Shown piece after piece: positions 36,578 to 48,227 of a DNA stretch of 64,000 bases. How positions within the stretch are numbered: position 1 is the first letter of the stretch; the number at the start of each line of letters is the position of its first letter. The notes beneath the pieces are model-generated. The model saw only the letters and a list, made by a program, of their open reading frames with translations. It was not told where the DNA came from and ran no database searches. The DNA comes from Acidithiobacillus sp. (GTDB lineage: Bacteria; Pseudomonadota; Gammaproteobacteria; Acidithiobacillales; Acidithiobacillaceae), in the NCBI GenBank assembly GCA_028697715.1, contig JAQVDS010000004.1, forward strand, positions 1-64,000, read 5' to 3'. The translations under genes were made by a program, and so were the position numbers.

Positions 36578-37669
36578 TCAGAGTACCTCACCCAAAGTCT
36601 GTAAAAAACGCCGGTTTTCCTGCGGGGTGCCCACACTGACACGCAGATGGGAGGGCATTCCATAAGGCAACAGCGGCCGTACGATCACCCCTCGGTGCAG
36701 CAGGGCCTCGTACACAGGCTGCGCCGGGCCGGGGGTAAAAAAAGTGATAAAGTTGCCCGCAGCCGGCAACATTGTCAATCCAAATTTTTGCAGTCCATCT
36801 GCAATCAGAGTGAGACCCGCGGCATTGTTCGCCAAGGTCGCCTGCAGATGCTCGTTATCGGCCAGGGCAGCACAGCCCGCCACCTGCGCCAGACTGTTGA
36901 CATTGAAGGGCAAACGCAGCCGTTCAAGGAGGGCGATGAGTTCGGGATGGGCGACGGCGTAGCCCAGGCGCAGCCCCGCCAACCCGTAGGCCTTACTAAA
37001 GGTGCGCGTAAGCAAAAGGTTGGGATGCGCTGGCAAACGTTCCAGGCCGTTGGGGTAGTCTTGCGTGGACATCAGTTCCGCATAGGCCTCATCAAGCACG
37101 ACCAACACTTGCGCTGGTACCCGCGCGAGGAAGGCATCCAGCTCGGCACTGGAAAAATGCGTGCCCGTAGGATTATTGGGATTCGCCAGAAAGATCAGGC
37201 GGGTAGAAGGACCAACTCGCGCGGCCATAGCATCGAGATCATGGCCATAGTCGCGAGCGGCTACCTGCACGAGTTCTGCTCCCACCGAGCGTGCCGCAAT
37301 GGCATAGGAGGCAAAGGCATATTGGGACACGATCACCTCTGTGCCCGGCCCGGCAAAGGCGCGGCAGAGCATGGTGATGATCTCGTCCGAGCCATTGCCA
37401 AAAAGGATCTGCCGTTCTGCCACCCCATGTTTAGCGGCAAGGGCGGCGCGCAACTCCGGCGCGGCACCCTCTGGATACCGCCCCAGGCTGCGGCAGGCAG
37501 CACTGATGGCCTCTTGCACGCGGGCGCTGGTGCCCAGTGGATTTTCGTTGGAGGCCAGTTTGATGGCATCGCGAATGCCAAGTTCGCGCTCCAGCGCTGC
37601 CAGGGGTTTGCCCGGTTGGTAGGGTTGCAGACCCTGGATCCAGGGCATGGGCTGAACCAAGAAAGACAT
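36578..37669 (-). CDS. hisC: Histidinol-phosphate aminotransferase
   Basis: A 363-aa PLP aminotransferase: IKLASNENPLGTS at the N-terminus, LANPNNPTGT, VVLDEAYAEL, and the PLP lysine in RTFSKAYGLAGLRLGYAVA. HisC of this group often also acts in phenylalanine and tyrosine synthesis, which fits its place inside the aromatic operon. ATG at 37669 overlaps the pheA stop (TGATG). Confidence 0.94.
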   Translation of the reverse strand: MSFLVQPMPWIQGLQPYQPGKPLAALERELGIRDAIKLASNENPLGTSARVQEAISAACRSLGRYPEGAAPELRAALAAKHGVAERQILFGNGSDEIITMLCRAFAGPGTEVIVSQYAFASYAIAARSVGAELVQVAARDYGHDLDAMAARVGPSTRLIFLANPNNPTGTHFSSAELDAFLARVPAQVLVVLDEAYAELMSTQDYPNGLERLPAHPNLLLTRTFSKAYGLAGLRLGYAVAHPELIALLERLRLPFNVNSLAQVAGCAALADNEHLQATLANNAAGLTLIADGLQKFGLTMLPAAGNFITFFTPGPAQPVYEALLHRGVIVRPLLPYGMPSHLRVSVGTPQENRRFLQTLGEVL

Positions 37670-38754
37670 CAAAACACCGCCTTGGGATAACTACCTAGAA
37701 TACGCACGAATGCCGCCTGCTCCTGCAGCGCCAACAGGGTGGAGTGTACCGCTGGATCCTGCTGATGACCGAGAAAGTCGAGGTAAAAGACATACTGCCA
37801 GAGCGCGCCGCGAGCGGGTCGCGACTCGATCCGCGTCAGGCTGATGCCGGCGTCGGCAAAGGGCGCGAGCAAGGCGTGCAGGCTGCCGGCCCGATGCGCG
37901 CCACCGACCACGATGCTGGTCTTGTCGGCACCGGTGCTGCGCGTAGCAATCTTACCGATCACCCAAAAACGGGTACTGTTTTCGGGGTTGTCCTCGATCC
38001 CTTGGGCAAGCAGTTCCAGTCCGGCATGCTGGGCGGCCGCCAAGGTGGAGATGGCCGCGCCCTCCGAATCCGCTGCCGCACGCTGCGCCGCCTCCGCGTT
38101 GCTCGGCGCATCACAAAGTTCGACGGCGGGCAGATTCTGTGCCAGCCACTGGCGACACTGAGCGCGGGTCTGATAGTGCACGTGCACGCGACGGATGGCC
38201 GCCCGAGGGATAGCCGCGACCAAATTGTGGACAATGCGCAGTTCCACCTCGCCGCAGATTTGCAGTGGATAATCCAGCATCAGGTCGAGGGTCTGGTTGA
38301 CTGCCCCCTCGGTGCTGTTTTCCACCGGCACGACACCAAATTGCGTGGATCCGCTATCGGTCTGACGGAAGATCTCAGCAATGTTGGCAACTGGAACGAA
38401 GCTCGCCGACGTACCGAACTGCTTCTCGGCAGCCAGCTGCGAAAAAGTACCCTCTGGTCCGAGATAGGCCACCTGCAGCGACTGCTCCAGCGCCAGACCT
38501 GCTGAAATAATCTCCCGGAAGATCCTGCCCACCTGCTCGTCGGCAAAGGGACCGGGGTTCTCTGCCATCACCCGACGCAGAATCTCCGCTTCGCGGTCGG
38601 GGTGGTAGAACTGGCTACTGCCGGCTGCCCGCTTGCAGACCCCCACGCGCTGCGCCAGACGTGCTCGTTCCGAGAGCAAACGCAGGATTTCGCTGTCGAC
38701 ACGGTCGATCTCCTGCCGCAACTGCGGCAGTTCTGTCTCCCCCGCTTCAGCCAT
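37669..38754 (-). CDS. pheA: Bifunctional chorismate mutase/prephenate dehydratase
   Basis: A 361-aa P-protein: chorismate mutase AroQ helices (LRQEIDRVDSEILRLLSERARLAQRVG, about 10-90), prephenate dehydratase from VAYLGPEGTFSQLAAEKQFG with GVVPVENSTEGAVNQTLD, and an ACT regulatory domain (SLHALLAPFADAGISLTRIESRP) expected to bind Phe for feedback. ATG at 38754 overlaps the end of serC by 8 nt. Confidence 0.96.
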   Translation of the reverse strand: MAEAGETELPQLRQEIDRVDSEILRLLSERARLAQRVGVCKRAAGSSQFYHPDREAEILRRVMAENPGPFADEQVGRIFREIISAGLALEQSLQVAYLGPEGTFSQLAAEKQFGTSASFVPVANIAEIFRQTDSGSTQFGVVPVENSTEGAVNQTLDLMLDYPLQICGEVELRIVHNLVAAIPRAAIRRVHVHYQTRAQCRQWLAQNLPAVELCDAPSNAEAAQRAAADSEGAAISTLAAAQHAGLELLAQGIEDNPENSTRFWVIGKIATRSTGADKTSIVVGGAHRAGSLHALLAPFADAGISLTRIESRPARGALWQYVFYLDFLGHQQDPAVHSTLLALQEQAAFVRILGSYPKAVF

Positions 38755-39831
38755 GGCGACGGGCAAAATCGTGAAGGAAATCGACCAAAGCCCGTACCCC
38801 GGCCTCGGGCATGGCGTTGTAGATCGAGGCGCGCATGCCGCCCAAAAGGCGATGGCCCTTGAGTTGTAGCAGTCCCTGCTGCCCTGCTTCGTGCAAAAAT
38901 TCACCATCCAGACGACTATCACGCAGAAAGAACGGTACATTCATGCGCGAACGATTGGCGGTGGCGACATCATTCCGGTAGAAACCCTCGGAACCGTCGA
39001 TGGTGGCGTACAACGCCGTTGCCTTGCGGGCATTGATTTCGGCCATGGCCGGCAGGCCTCCCTGCTGCAATAACCAGCGAAATACCAGCCCCGCGACGTA
39101 AATGGCAAAGGTAGGCGGCGTGTTGTACATCGAATTGTTTTCCGCATGCACCGCATAGTTGAGCATGGTCGGTACCTGCGGCCCGGCCTTGCCCAGCAGA
39201 TCTTCGCGGACGATGACCAGGGTCAGCCCTGCCGGTCCGATATTCTTCTGCGCCCCTGCATAGATCAGGCCAAAACGACTGACATCCAAAGGCTTGGAGA
39301 GGATATTGGAAGAGGCATCACTGACCAGCGGTACTTCTCCCAACTCAGGAATGAAATCAAATTCGATACCGTCGATCGTCTCATTGTCGGCAATGTGGCA
39401 GTAGCGATGCTCGGGACGCAGCTGCCAGCTTTCCTGCCGCGGCACGGCATGGTCCGCCACCCCCGCGTTACTGGCGATGACATCGATCTCGCCAAAGCGC
39501 CGTGCCTCGCTGCTCGCCTTACGCGACCAGATACCGGTCTCGACATAGGCGGCACGACCGCCAGCGAGCAGGTTCATCGGTACCATGGCAAACTGCTGAC
39601 TGGCGCCCCCCTGCAGAAACAGGACACGATAATTTTCGGGAATAGCGAGCAGTGCGCGCAGATCGGCCTCGGCCTGAGCAATGATACCCATGTACTCGCG
39701 GCCACGATGACTCATCTCCATCACCGACATGCCGCTGCCATGCCAGTCTGGGAGTTCTTCCTGCACCTGCGCCAGGACCGGCTTGGGCAATACCGCCGGA
39801 CCGGCGCCGAAATTATAGATTTCTTGCGGCA

Positions 39832-39832
<1 letters not shown>
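38747..39832 (-). CDS. serC: Phosphoserine aminotransferase
   Basis: A 361-aa PLP enzyme of serine (and pyridoxal phosphate) synthesis: MPQEIYNFGAGPAVLPKPVL, SHRGREYMGI, and VSDASSNILSKPLDVSRFGLIYAGAQKN, where the PLP lysine lies within AGAQKN. The TGATG junction with gyrA shows coupling; a GTG three bases earlier is an alternative start. The serC-pheA neighbourhood is conserved in several gammaproteobacteria. Confidence 0.95.
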
Positions 39833-42375
<2,543 letters not shown>

Positions 42376-42441
42376 TTATTGGGTATCCAACAATCGAGAC
42401 ATCAAGGGATTATGCCAGCATTCGCCGGGCCGCGCACTCGC

Positions 42442-43473
42442 TCAGCCGCGCAGGGCTGCCAACGCCTGGGTGTAGGGCGCCCGTGCCACCCCCCGCTCGG
42501 TAATGATGCCGGCGATGAGCTTCGCCGGGGTGACATCGAAGGCAGGATTACGCACCGCCACCCCCGCTGGGGACATCTGTTGACCACCACAATTGCGCAC
42601 CTCGTCGGCTGCGCGTTCTTCGATGATAATCTGGCTGCCCTCCGGCATGGCAAAATCCACCGTACTCAGCGGTGCAGCAACGAAGAAGGGGATCTGATGG
42701 TAGTGGGCCAGCACCGCCAGGCTATACGTCCCGATCTTATTCGCCGCGTCGCCATTGGCGGCGATGCGGTCGGCACCGACGATGACTGCCTGGATCCTGC
42801 CGGTTGCCATCAAATGACCAGCGGCAGCATCCACATTCAGAGAAAAAGGGATCCCCTCTTTCTGCAACTCCCAGGCCGTCAGCCGTGCACCCTGCAACCA
42901 GGGGCGTGTTTCATCGGCGTAAATCTGCCAGTCGCGGCCGGCAGCAAAACCGGCGCGAATCACCCCCAACGCGGTACCATAGCCACCGGTCGCCAGGCTC
43001 CCGGTATTACAATGTGTAAGGATACCACCGCGCTCCGGCAGGGCTTCGACCCCAAAGCGCCCCATGCGCTGATTGTCGGCGATGTCTTGGGCGAGGAGAT
43101 CATGGGCGGCTTGCAACAGGGTTGTCCGCGCTGCCGCTGCACTGGATTGCGCACGCGCCAACTCCAGTTGTCGGTCGATGGCCCAGCCGAGATTCACCGC
43201 CGTTGGCCTTGCCGCCCGCAATTCCTCTGCCGCCTGTGCCAATGCCGCCCGCCATTCGACTTGCTGGGCGGCGCTGTCCATCGCCAGGACCATGGCGTAG
43301 GCGGCAGTGATGCCGATTGCTGGGGCACCCCGCACCACCATATCGGTGATTGCCTGGCCGGCCGCACGGTAGTCCGCGAGCTCCAGATAGGTCTCCTCGG
43401 CCGGTAGACGGCGCTGGTCCAGCAACAGCAACTGATGGTCCTGCCAACGAATTGGGCGGATCTCGGCACGCAT
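42442..43473 (-). CDS. mtnA: Methylthioribose-1-phosphate isomerase
   Basis: A 343-aa eIF2B-alpha-like isomerase of the methionine salvage pathway: MVVRGAPAIGITAAYAM, LTHCNTGSLATGGYGTALGVI (catalytic Cys), VIVGADRIAANGDAANKIGTY (catalytic Asp) and the C-terminal NPAFDVTPAKLIAGIITE. ATG at 43473 is preceded by AAGGAG; the frame extends upstream to 43758 but without family similarity. No other mtn gene is adjacent. Confidence 0.95.
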   Translation of the reverse strand: MRAEIRPIRWQDHQLLLLDQRRLPAEETYLELADYRAAGQAITDMVVRGAPAIGITAAYAMVLAMDSAAQQVEWRAALAQAAEELRAARPTAVNLGWAIDRQLELARAQSSAAAARTTLLQAAHDLLAQDIADNQRMGRFGVEALPERGGILTHCNTGSLATGGYGTALGVIRAGFAAGRDWQIYADETRPWLQGARLTAWELQKEGIPFSLNVDAAAGHLMATGRIQAVIVGADRIAANGDAANKIGTYSLAVLAHYHQIPFFVAAPLSTVDFAMPEGSQIIIEERAADEVRNCGGQQMSPAGVAVRNPAFDVTPAKLIAGIITERGVARAPYTQALAALRG

Positions 43474-43569
43474 GAGGCACACTCCTTGGGCGATGGATTG
43501 GCGCCAATATACGAAGCAGCGAGGAGTCTGTAAAATTCGCCACGACAACAACGACTCAGGAATTCCTTC

Positions 43570-44775
43570 ATGTCCAGCTACCCTCCCCTTCGCCTCCGTC
43601 GCCACGAAGATCGCCGCCTGCGTGCGGGCCACGTTTGGATCTACAGCAACGAGGTCGATACGGCACAAACCCCCTTTGCGCAGCTGGAACCAGGAAGCGT
43701 GGTGCAGGTAGAAGACAGTCAGGGCCATGCCCTGGGACTCGCCCATCTCAGTCCGCATTCCTTGCTCTGTGCCCGTCTGCTGACCCGCGATGTACGCGAG
43801 GCCATCGACATCGGCTTCTACCGCGGGCGCCTTGTCGCTGCCCTGCGTCTGCGGGAGCGTCTACTCGATTCTCCCTACTATCGTCTGGTGCATGGCGAAG
43901 GCGATGGTCTGCCCGGTCTGATCATCGACCGCCACGGGGATTTTCTGGTGCTGCAGATTGGCAGTCAGGGCATGGAACGCGACCTTCCCCAGATCGTCGC
44001 GGCACTGCAGGCGGAAATTCCGCAACAGGGCATCCTGCTCAAGGCGACTGGCGTCGCGCGCAAGATGGAAGGACTGCCCGAGCGAATCGAAGTGCTGGCC
44101 GGCGAAGTACCCACCACCATCGAGATCGAAGAAAATGGCTGCTGTTTCACGATTGATCCGTACGCCGGACAAAAGACCGGCTGGTTCTACGATCACCGCG
44201 CCAATCGCCGCCTGTTGCAACGCTTTGCTTCGGGGCGCCGGGTGCTCGACCTGTTCAGCTATAGCGGTGCCTTCGCCCTGCCGCTCGCCAAAGCAGGAGC
44301 CAGCGAGGTGCTGGCAATCGATGCCTCCGCCAGCGCCCTTGAGCTGTTGCGGCGCAATGTGGCAGCCAATGGCCTCAGGCAGATTCGCGCCCAACAAAGC
44401 GATGCCCTGGATAGCCTGCGTCTGCTGCGTGATCAGGGAGAGAGCTTCGACCTCGTCGTCCTCGATCCACCGGCGCTGATCAAATCGCGTAAGGACATGA
44501 AGGAAGGCGTGCAGGCCTATCGACGCATCAACGACCTCGCCCTGCGCCTGCTGCGCCCTGGCGGACTGCTCTTCACCGCTTCCTGCTCCTTCCATATGTC
44601 GCGGGAGATGCTGCTGCGGGAAATCGGCCACGCCGCCGTGCGCAGCCCCAGCGTCATCCTCGCCGAAGGCGGTCAGGATCTGGACCATCCCGTCCCTCCC
44701 GCCGTACCGGAGAGCCGATATCTCAAGGCCTTCCTGCTGCAGCGGCCCGATCCGAAGATAGAGACCGACGCCTAG
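43570..44775 (+). CDS. rlmI: RlmI-like 23S rRNA cytosine methyltransferase
   Basis: A 401-aa class I SAM methyltransferase: N-terminal PUA domain (RRLRAGHVWIYSNEVD, SVVQVEDSQGHALGLA), linker domain with HGEGDGLPGLIIDRHG, and catalytic domain with TGWFYDHRANRRLL, VLDLFSYSGAFALPLAKAG, LVVLDPPALIKS and FTASCSFHM. This matches the RlmI/YccW group that modifies 23S rRNA; exact target not provable here. It is divergent from mtnA and followed by tRNA-Thr. Confidence 0.9.
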   Translation: MSSYPPLRLRRHEDRRLRAGHVWIYSNEVDTAQTPFAQLEPGSVVQVEDSQGHALGLAHLSPHSLLCARLLTRDVREAIDIGFYRGRLVAALRLRERLLDSPYYRLVHGEGDGLPGLIIDRHGDFLVLQIGSQGMERDLPQIVAALQAEIPQQGILLKATGVARKMEGLPERIEVLAGEVPTTIEIEENGCCFTIDPYAGQKTGWFYDHRANRRLLQRFASGRRVLDLFSYSGAFALPLAKAGASEVLAIDASASALELLRRNVAANGLRQIRAQQSDALDSLRLLRDQGESFDLVVLDPPALIKSRKDMKEGVQAYRRINDLALRLLRPGGLLFTASCSFHMSREMLLREIGHAAVRSPSVILAEGGQDLDHPVPPAVPESRYLKAFLLQRPDPKIETDA

Positions 44776-44806
44776 TCCGCTTACATCCAAGCAGCGGCAT
44801 CGGTTT

Positions 44807-44836
44807 TTGACAAAAGCGGCGCCATATCGCTACCAT
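44807..44836 (+). promoter_or_regulatory. Putative tRNA-Thr promoter
   Basis: A consensus TTGACA at 44807-44812 and TACCAT at 44831-44836 are separated by 18 bp, ending 24 bp before the tRNA-Thr 5' end. Confidence 0.55.
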
Positions 44837-44860
44837 TACCGGCCCGTAGAAAGTAATCAT

Positions 44861-44936
<76 letters not shown>

Positions 44937-44944
44937 AGAAAAAC

Positions 44945-44980
44945 AGGCACTTAGATCGTGAGTCTAGGTGCCTTACTTTT
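44945..44980 (+). terminator. Rho-independent terminator after tRNA-Thr
   Basis: AGGCACTTAGA pairs with TCTAGGTGCCT (one G-T pair) around a 7-nt loop, followed by TACTTTT. It lies 8 nt past the tRNA CCA. Confidence 0.75.
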
Positions 44981-44984
44981 AGGT

Positions 44985-45004
44985 GTCTAAGAAACTGTCT
45001 AAGA
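44985..45004. repeat. GTCTAAGA direct repeat next to tRNA-Thr
   Basis: GTCTAAGA occurs at 44985-44992 and 44997-45004, spaced 12 bp start to start, just past the tRNA terminator. Short direct repeats beside a tRNA 3' end can be integrase arm sites; this is a position-based suggestion only. Confidence 0.35.
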
Positions 45005-45028
45005 CGCCATTTTGTCAGGGAGATTGCG

Positions 45029-45361
45029 ATGTTTTCCAAACCCGCCTATTCGCTCATGGCTTTGGGGCTGCTTGCGTGTTCTGGCGTTGCCATGGCAAGC
45101 GTTGTGGTCTGCATTAGCCCAAGCCAGCCCATTCACCAAAAAACGGCGTTCAGCCCGCAGTCCGCTATGAAACACCTACCCACCGAATTAAACACGGCCC
45201 CCTGGCATTGCAGCAATGGAGTGAGCGCACCGCTTCCTGCTTTGCTTCGTGGTCACAAGCTGTTGAATCTTGCGCCAGTCATCACCTACAGCGAGACTTT
45301 TCAGCCGCCCTTCAAGCAAGAATCCTATGGGCGAGCAATCCTGGATTGGGAGAAAAAGTAG
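45029..45361 (+). CDS. Small exported protein, unknown function
   Basis: A 110-aa protein with a clear Sec signal peptide: MFSKPAYSLMALGLLACSGVAMA, cleavage likely after AMA. The remainder has two Cys (VVCIS and HCSNG) that could form a periplasmic disulfide and ends QESYGRAILDWEKK. GGGAG lies before the ATG. I do not recognise a family. It is the first gene of the island and convergent with the HigA-like gene. Confidence 0.6.
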   Translation: MFSKPAYSLMALGLLACSGVAMASVVVCISPSQPIHQKTAFSPQSAMKHLPTELNTAPWHCSNGVSAPLPALLRGHKLLNLAPVITYSETFQPPFKQESYGRAILDWEKK

Positions 45362-45368
45362 GCTTACC

Positions 45369-45668
45369 TTATTCCGAATGCAGCACCCGGATGCGGGGAA
45401 GCACCTTGCCCATGAGTTCTCTGGTCGCAACCCGCATGTCGTACTCGGTTTGCAGGTTCAGCCAGAAACGGGGGTTCATCTGAAAGTACAACCCCAGGCG
45501 TAATGCGGTATCCGGGGTAATCGGACGACGCCCCTGAGTGATTTCGCTAATTCGGCTTGGCGGAACATCAATATCTGCGGCCAACTGCCGGGAAGTTACG
45601 CCCATCGGCTTCATGAACTCATGAAGCAAAATCTCTCCGGGGTGAATTTCCTCTAGCAATTCGTCCAT
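45369..45668 (-). CDS. higA: HigA-type XRE antitoxin
   Basis: A 99-aa helix-turn-helix protein: IHPGEILLHEFMKPMGVTSRQLAADIDVPPSRISEITQGRRPITPDTALRLGLYFQMNPRFWLNLQ is the VapI/HigA pattern almost word for word. The start ATG has TAGGAG six bases upstream; a GTG lies directly before. It neutralises the toxin encoded 9 nt upstream and should repress the operon. Toxin-first order is typical of higBA. Confidence 0.9.
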   Translation of the reverse strand: MDELLEEIHPGEILLHEFMKPMGVTSRQLAADIDVPPSRISEITQGRRPITPDTALRLGLYFQMNPRFWLNLQTEYDMRVATRELMGKVLPRIRVLHSE

Positions 45669-45677
45669 CACAATCTC

Positions 45678-45956
45678 CTAGTGATAATCCACGATTTCTA
45701 CCAGATAAGCTCCATTGTTCCGCCAGACAAAACACACACGCCACTGGTCATTGATGCGAATGCTATACTGACCAGAGCGATTTCCTTTCAGGGCTTCCAA
45801 CCTGTTCCCAGGTGGGACATTGAGACTTTCCAAATCGGTTGCCGCGTGCAACTGTAGCAGCTTGCGCCGGGCCACCCGCTCAAAGCCCTGAAAGCGAGAG
45901 ACAAAGCGACTCTTGAAAAGCAACTCCGTGTCCGAACAGGCAAAAGAATGAATCAT
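45678..45956 (-). CDS. higB: HigB-type (RelE superfamily) toxin
   Basis: A 92-aa protein with the HigB pattern: FKSRFVSRFQGFERVARRKLLQLHAATDLESLNVPPGNRLEALKG, then GQYSIRINDQWRVCFVWRNNGAYLVEIVDYH, which holds the conserved RINDQWR and terminal DYH. HigB cleaves mRNA on the ribosome. On the minus strand a TTGACA at 45990-45985 could be the -35 of the operon promoter, although no convincing -10 is seen. The longer frame to 46092 is in a different reading frame and was rejected. Confidence 0.9.
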   Translation of the reverse strand: MIHSFACSDTELLFKSRFVSRFQGFERVARRKLLQLHAATDLESLNVPPGNRLEALKGNRSGQYSIRINDQWRVCFVWRNNGAYLVEIVDYH

Positions 45957-46092
45957 GACGTAGGATGTTCTGTAGAAAAGTATCTGTCAAGCGGAATCCA
46001 AAATCTCGCGATTGATTCTTGGGCTGTCCCATGAACAGCATCCAGCCTTTTGAGTTAGCTTTGACCCGCATCAATCTATCCTTTGCGCCCAA

Positions 46093-46118
46093 ATAAGATG
46101 CGATCTATGCTATCTTAT
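46093..46118 (+). promoter_or_regulatory. HipB operator-like inverted repeat
   Basis: ATAAGAT (46093-46099) and ATCTTAT (46112-46118) form a perfect 7-bp inverted repeat with a 12-bp spacer, 27 bp upstream of the hipB-like start. HipB proteins bind paired short dyads of this kind. Confidence 0.55.
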
Positions 46119-46144
46119 CGACTTTGCCACTACAAAGATGTGTC

Positions 46145-46468
46145 ATGAAACCGCTTGCCAAACATGCTCTGCCGCCCAAGGTGCGCCGGTCTTTGAAAAA
46201 GCTCGGTCAAGACCTGCGCACGGCGCGGTTGCGGCGCAACGTGACGGTAGCGAGTCTGGCAGAGCGGGCCGGAGTCTCGGCGGGTACGATCCTGCGCCTG
46301 GAGCGCGGAGATCCCGGTGTAGGGCTAGGAACTCTCGCCCTCGCCCTCTGGCTTTTGGGCCTCAATGACCGGATGATGACCCTGGCCGATGAAGGGCTGG
46401 ACGAGATCGGATTGACGCTGGAAGCCGAAGCCCGCCGCCAGCGAGCGCGGCCAAGGAAATTGTCGTGA
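46145..46468 (+). CDS. hipB: HipB-like XRE antitoxin/repressor
   Basis: A 107-aa protein with an XRE helix-turn-helix: LGQDLRTARLRRNVTVASLAERAGVSAGTILRLERGDPGVGLGTLALALWLLGL. The basic C-terminal tail ends RRQRARPRKLS. It is encoded directly ahead of hipA with a GTGA overlap (46465-46468), the standard hipBA order, and preceded by a dyad at 46093-46118. It would repress the operon and neutralise HipA. Confidence 0.85.
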   Translation: MKPLAKHALPPKVRRSLKKLGQDLRTARLRRNVTVASLAERAGVSAGTILRLERGDPGVGLGTLALALWLLGLNDRMMTLADEGLDEIGLTLEAEARRQRARPRKLS

Positions 46469-47793
46469 AACCGCGCATGATTGATGTGTTCCTGGATGTA
46501 ACCGGACAACCGGAACAGGTCGGTCGCCTGTGGTTTCATGATCGAGGCGAAAGCACGTCCTTTCAGTATGCGCCATCGTGGTTGCAAGCGCCCTATCGTT
46601 TTGCCATCGATCCCGACCTTCCCTTACCGGGTGCAACCCTGCCGGGGGCAGCCCTGCCGGGGGCGGCCTTGTCGGATCATCCGCTATCACAGACAGTTTT
46701 CCATAGTCCGCGCCTTTTTGGTTGTTTCTCGGATGCGGCCCCGGATCGGTGGGGGCAAATGCTCATGCGCCGGGCAAACGCGCACACCTTGAGCACGGCG
46801 GATTATCTGTTGGGCGTGGACGATGGTTTACGCATGGGAGCCTTTCGATTTCGTGAGCCGGGCGGCGGTTTTCTGGCCCCACCCTCGACGGTTCGTATCC
46901 CGCCGCTGACCGAGCTTCCCCGATTGGTGGCCGCTGCGCAACGACTGGAACAGGGAAACGACAGCCTGGACGACATACGATTGCTCCTGCGCCCTGGCGC
47001 ATCCATGGGTGGCGCACACCCCAAGGCAGTAGTCTCAGACACCGACGATAGTCTGTGGCTGGCAAAGTTTCCCGGAGTCTTGCCCGAAGATCGTTACCGG
47101 CCCCATTGGGAAGCCCTGGCGGTGACCCTGGCACAGCAGAGCGGTATTCAGGTTCCCGAACATCGCTTGCTGAATCTGTCGCCCCAGGTGTCCGTGTTCC
47201 TGACGCGCCGTTTCGACCGCACGGAGTCCGGCCATCGCGTGCATTACGCCTCGGCTATGACCCTCTTGGGAGCTACGGACGGCGAGACACGATCCTACGA
47301 AGAAATGGCCGAAGCCCTGCGCGAAAAGGAAGCGCCACCAACCGATGTGCAAGAATTATGGCGTCGAATAGCCTTTTCGGTGCTTATCAGCAACGTCGAT
47401 GACCACTTGCGCAACCACGGCGTGTTGTGGAGCCGAGAATCGGGCTTTCGCCTCACCCCCGCCTTCGATCTCAACCCCGCCGACGACCGGACTCCGCGCA
47501 ATGTCTTTGGTACGGCATTGCGAGAGAACGGGCCAACACAGCGCAGTTTTTCCGAAGTATGGGACGCGGCGCGGGACTTTTTCGTACCAGAGACCCAGGC
47601 AAGAGCCATGGTGCGCACCATGGCCGAGGTCATCCACTCGTGGAGCGCCGTAGCCAAGACGCTCAAAATACCGTCACAAGAAGCGACCCGGCGTATCGCT
47701 TCCTTTCAGCACACTGATCTTCGGGATGCCCTGTATATAGGCAGCGTGCAAGTGCCGGGGTGGGAGCCGAGCGCAAAACCGAAGCCGAGATAG
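46465..47793 (+). CDS. hipA: HipA-like serine/threonine kinase toxin
   Basis: A 442-aa HipA-family kinase: N-terminal HipA_N (VGRLWFHDRGESTSFQYAPSWL), GASMGGAHPKAVV (Gly-rich loop), LAKFPG, the catalytic loop SNVDDHLRNHGVLW and the metal-binding LTPAFDLNP. HipA of E. coli phosphorylates GltX and causes persistence. Residues ~54-68 contain three tandem LPGA repeats encoded by 15-bp units, apparently an expansion. GTG start overlaps the hipB-like stop. Confidence 0.9.
   Translation: MKPRMIDVFLDVTGQPEQVGRLWFHDRGESTSFQYAPSWLQAPYRFAIDPDLPLPGATLPGAALPGAALSDHPLSQTVFHSPRLFGCFSDAAPDRWGQMLMRRANAHTLSTADYLLGVDDGLRMGAFRFREPGGGFLAPPSTVRIPPLTELPRLVAAAQRLEQGNDSLDDIRLLLRPGASMGGAHPKAVVSDTDDSLWLAKFPGVLPEDRYRPHWEALAVTLAQQSGIQVPEHRLLNLSPQVSVFLTRRFDRTESGHRVHYASAMTLLGATDGETRSYEEMAEALREKEAPPTDVQELWRRIAFSVLISNVDDHLRNHGVLWSRESGFRLTPAFDLNPADDRTPRNVFGTALRENGPTQRSFSEVWDAARDFFVPETQARAMVRTMAEVIHSWSAVAKTLKIPSQEATRRIASFQHTDLRDALYIGSVQVPGWEPSAKPKPR
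46623..46667. repeat. Three tandem 15-bp repeats inside hipA
   Basis: CTTACCGGGTGCAAC, CCTGCCGGGGGCAGC and CCTGCCGGGGGCGGC follow each other and encode LPGAT/LPGAA/LPGAA. A similar unit occurs in the helicase gene at about 58584-58668. Confidence 0.8.
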
Positions 47794-47852
47794 GTCACTG
47801 CACACCCAACCCAATCGTCGTACAATCGAACCGTGCCAATCGGGAGCCAACC

Positions 47853-48227
47853 ATGTTGATGCGTCAGGATGCCAAGAGCCTCGCGTTGTTCGAGGCGATT
47901 GCCGAAAAGCTCAAGCAAACCGACCCCCTGCCCTACTTGCAGCGGGCGCGGGATTGGGCGGCACATTTCTCCGGGCAGCGCCCGGAAGATATTTGGCTGG
48001 CGGAATGGGTGGTATGGCTGGATGCGGTTCTGGCACAACTGGCAGTGCCAGATCTGGCAGCGCCGGAACCGGAATCCTTTGCGGGGATGCTGGCGTTCAT
48101 GACCAGCACATCGCAACACGCTATCGATATGCGCAGTAGTTCGCCTTTCCCTGGGGTACTGACAACCGCAGAGCGAACGAACGTATTGCTGACATTTGAT
48201 CGGGAATGGAAAAAGCCAACTCCCTAA
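47853..48227 (+). CDS. Hypothetical protein downstream of hipA
   Basis: A 124-aa protein starting MLMRQDAKSLALFEAIAEKLKQTDPL, with a Trp-rich middle (RDWAAHFSGQRPEDIWLAEWVVWLDAVL) and an acidic patch (AAPEPES). GGGAG precedes the ATG. No family recognised. It is 59 nt after hipA on the same strand and may share its transcript. The last bases overlap the convergent small DNA-binding gene. Confidence 0.6.
   Translation: MLMRQDAKSLALFEAIAEKLKQTDPLPYLQRARDWAAHFSGQRPEDIWLAEWVVWLDAVLAQLAVPDLAAPEPESFAGMLAFMTSTSQHAIDMRSSSPFPGVLTTAERTNVLLTFDREWKKPTP

Noticed and set aside
45880..46092. 70-codon minus-strand frame overlapping higB
   Set aside because: It overlaps the HigB coding region in another frame and has no family pattern.
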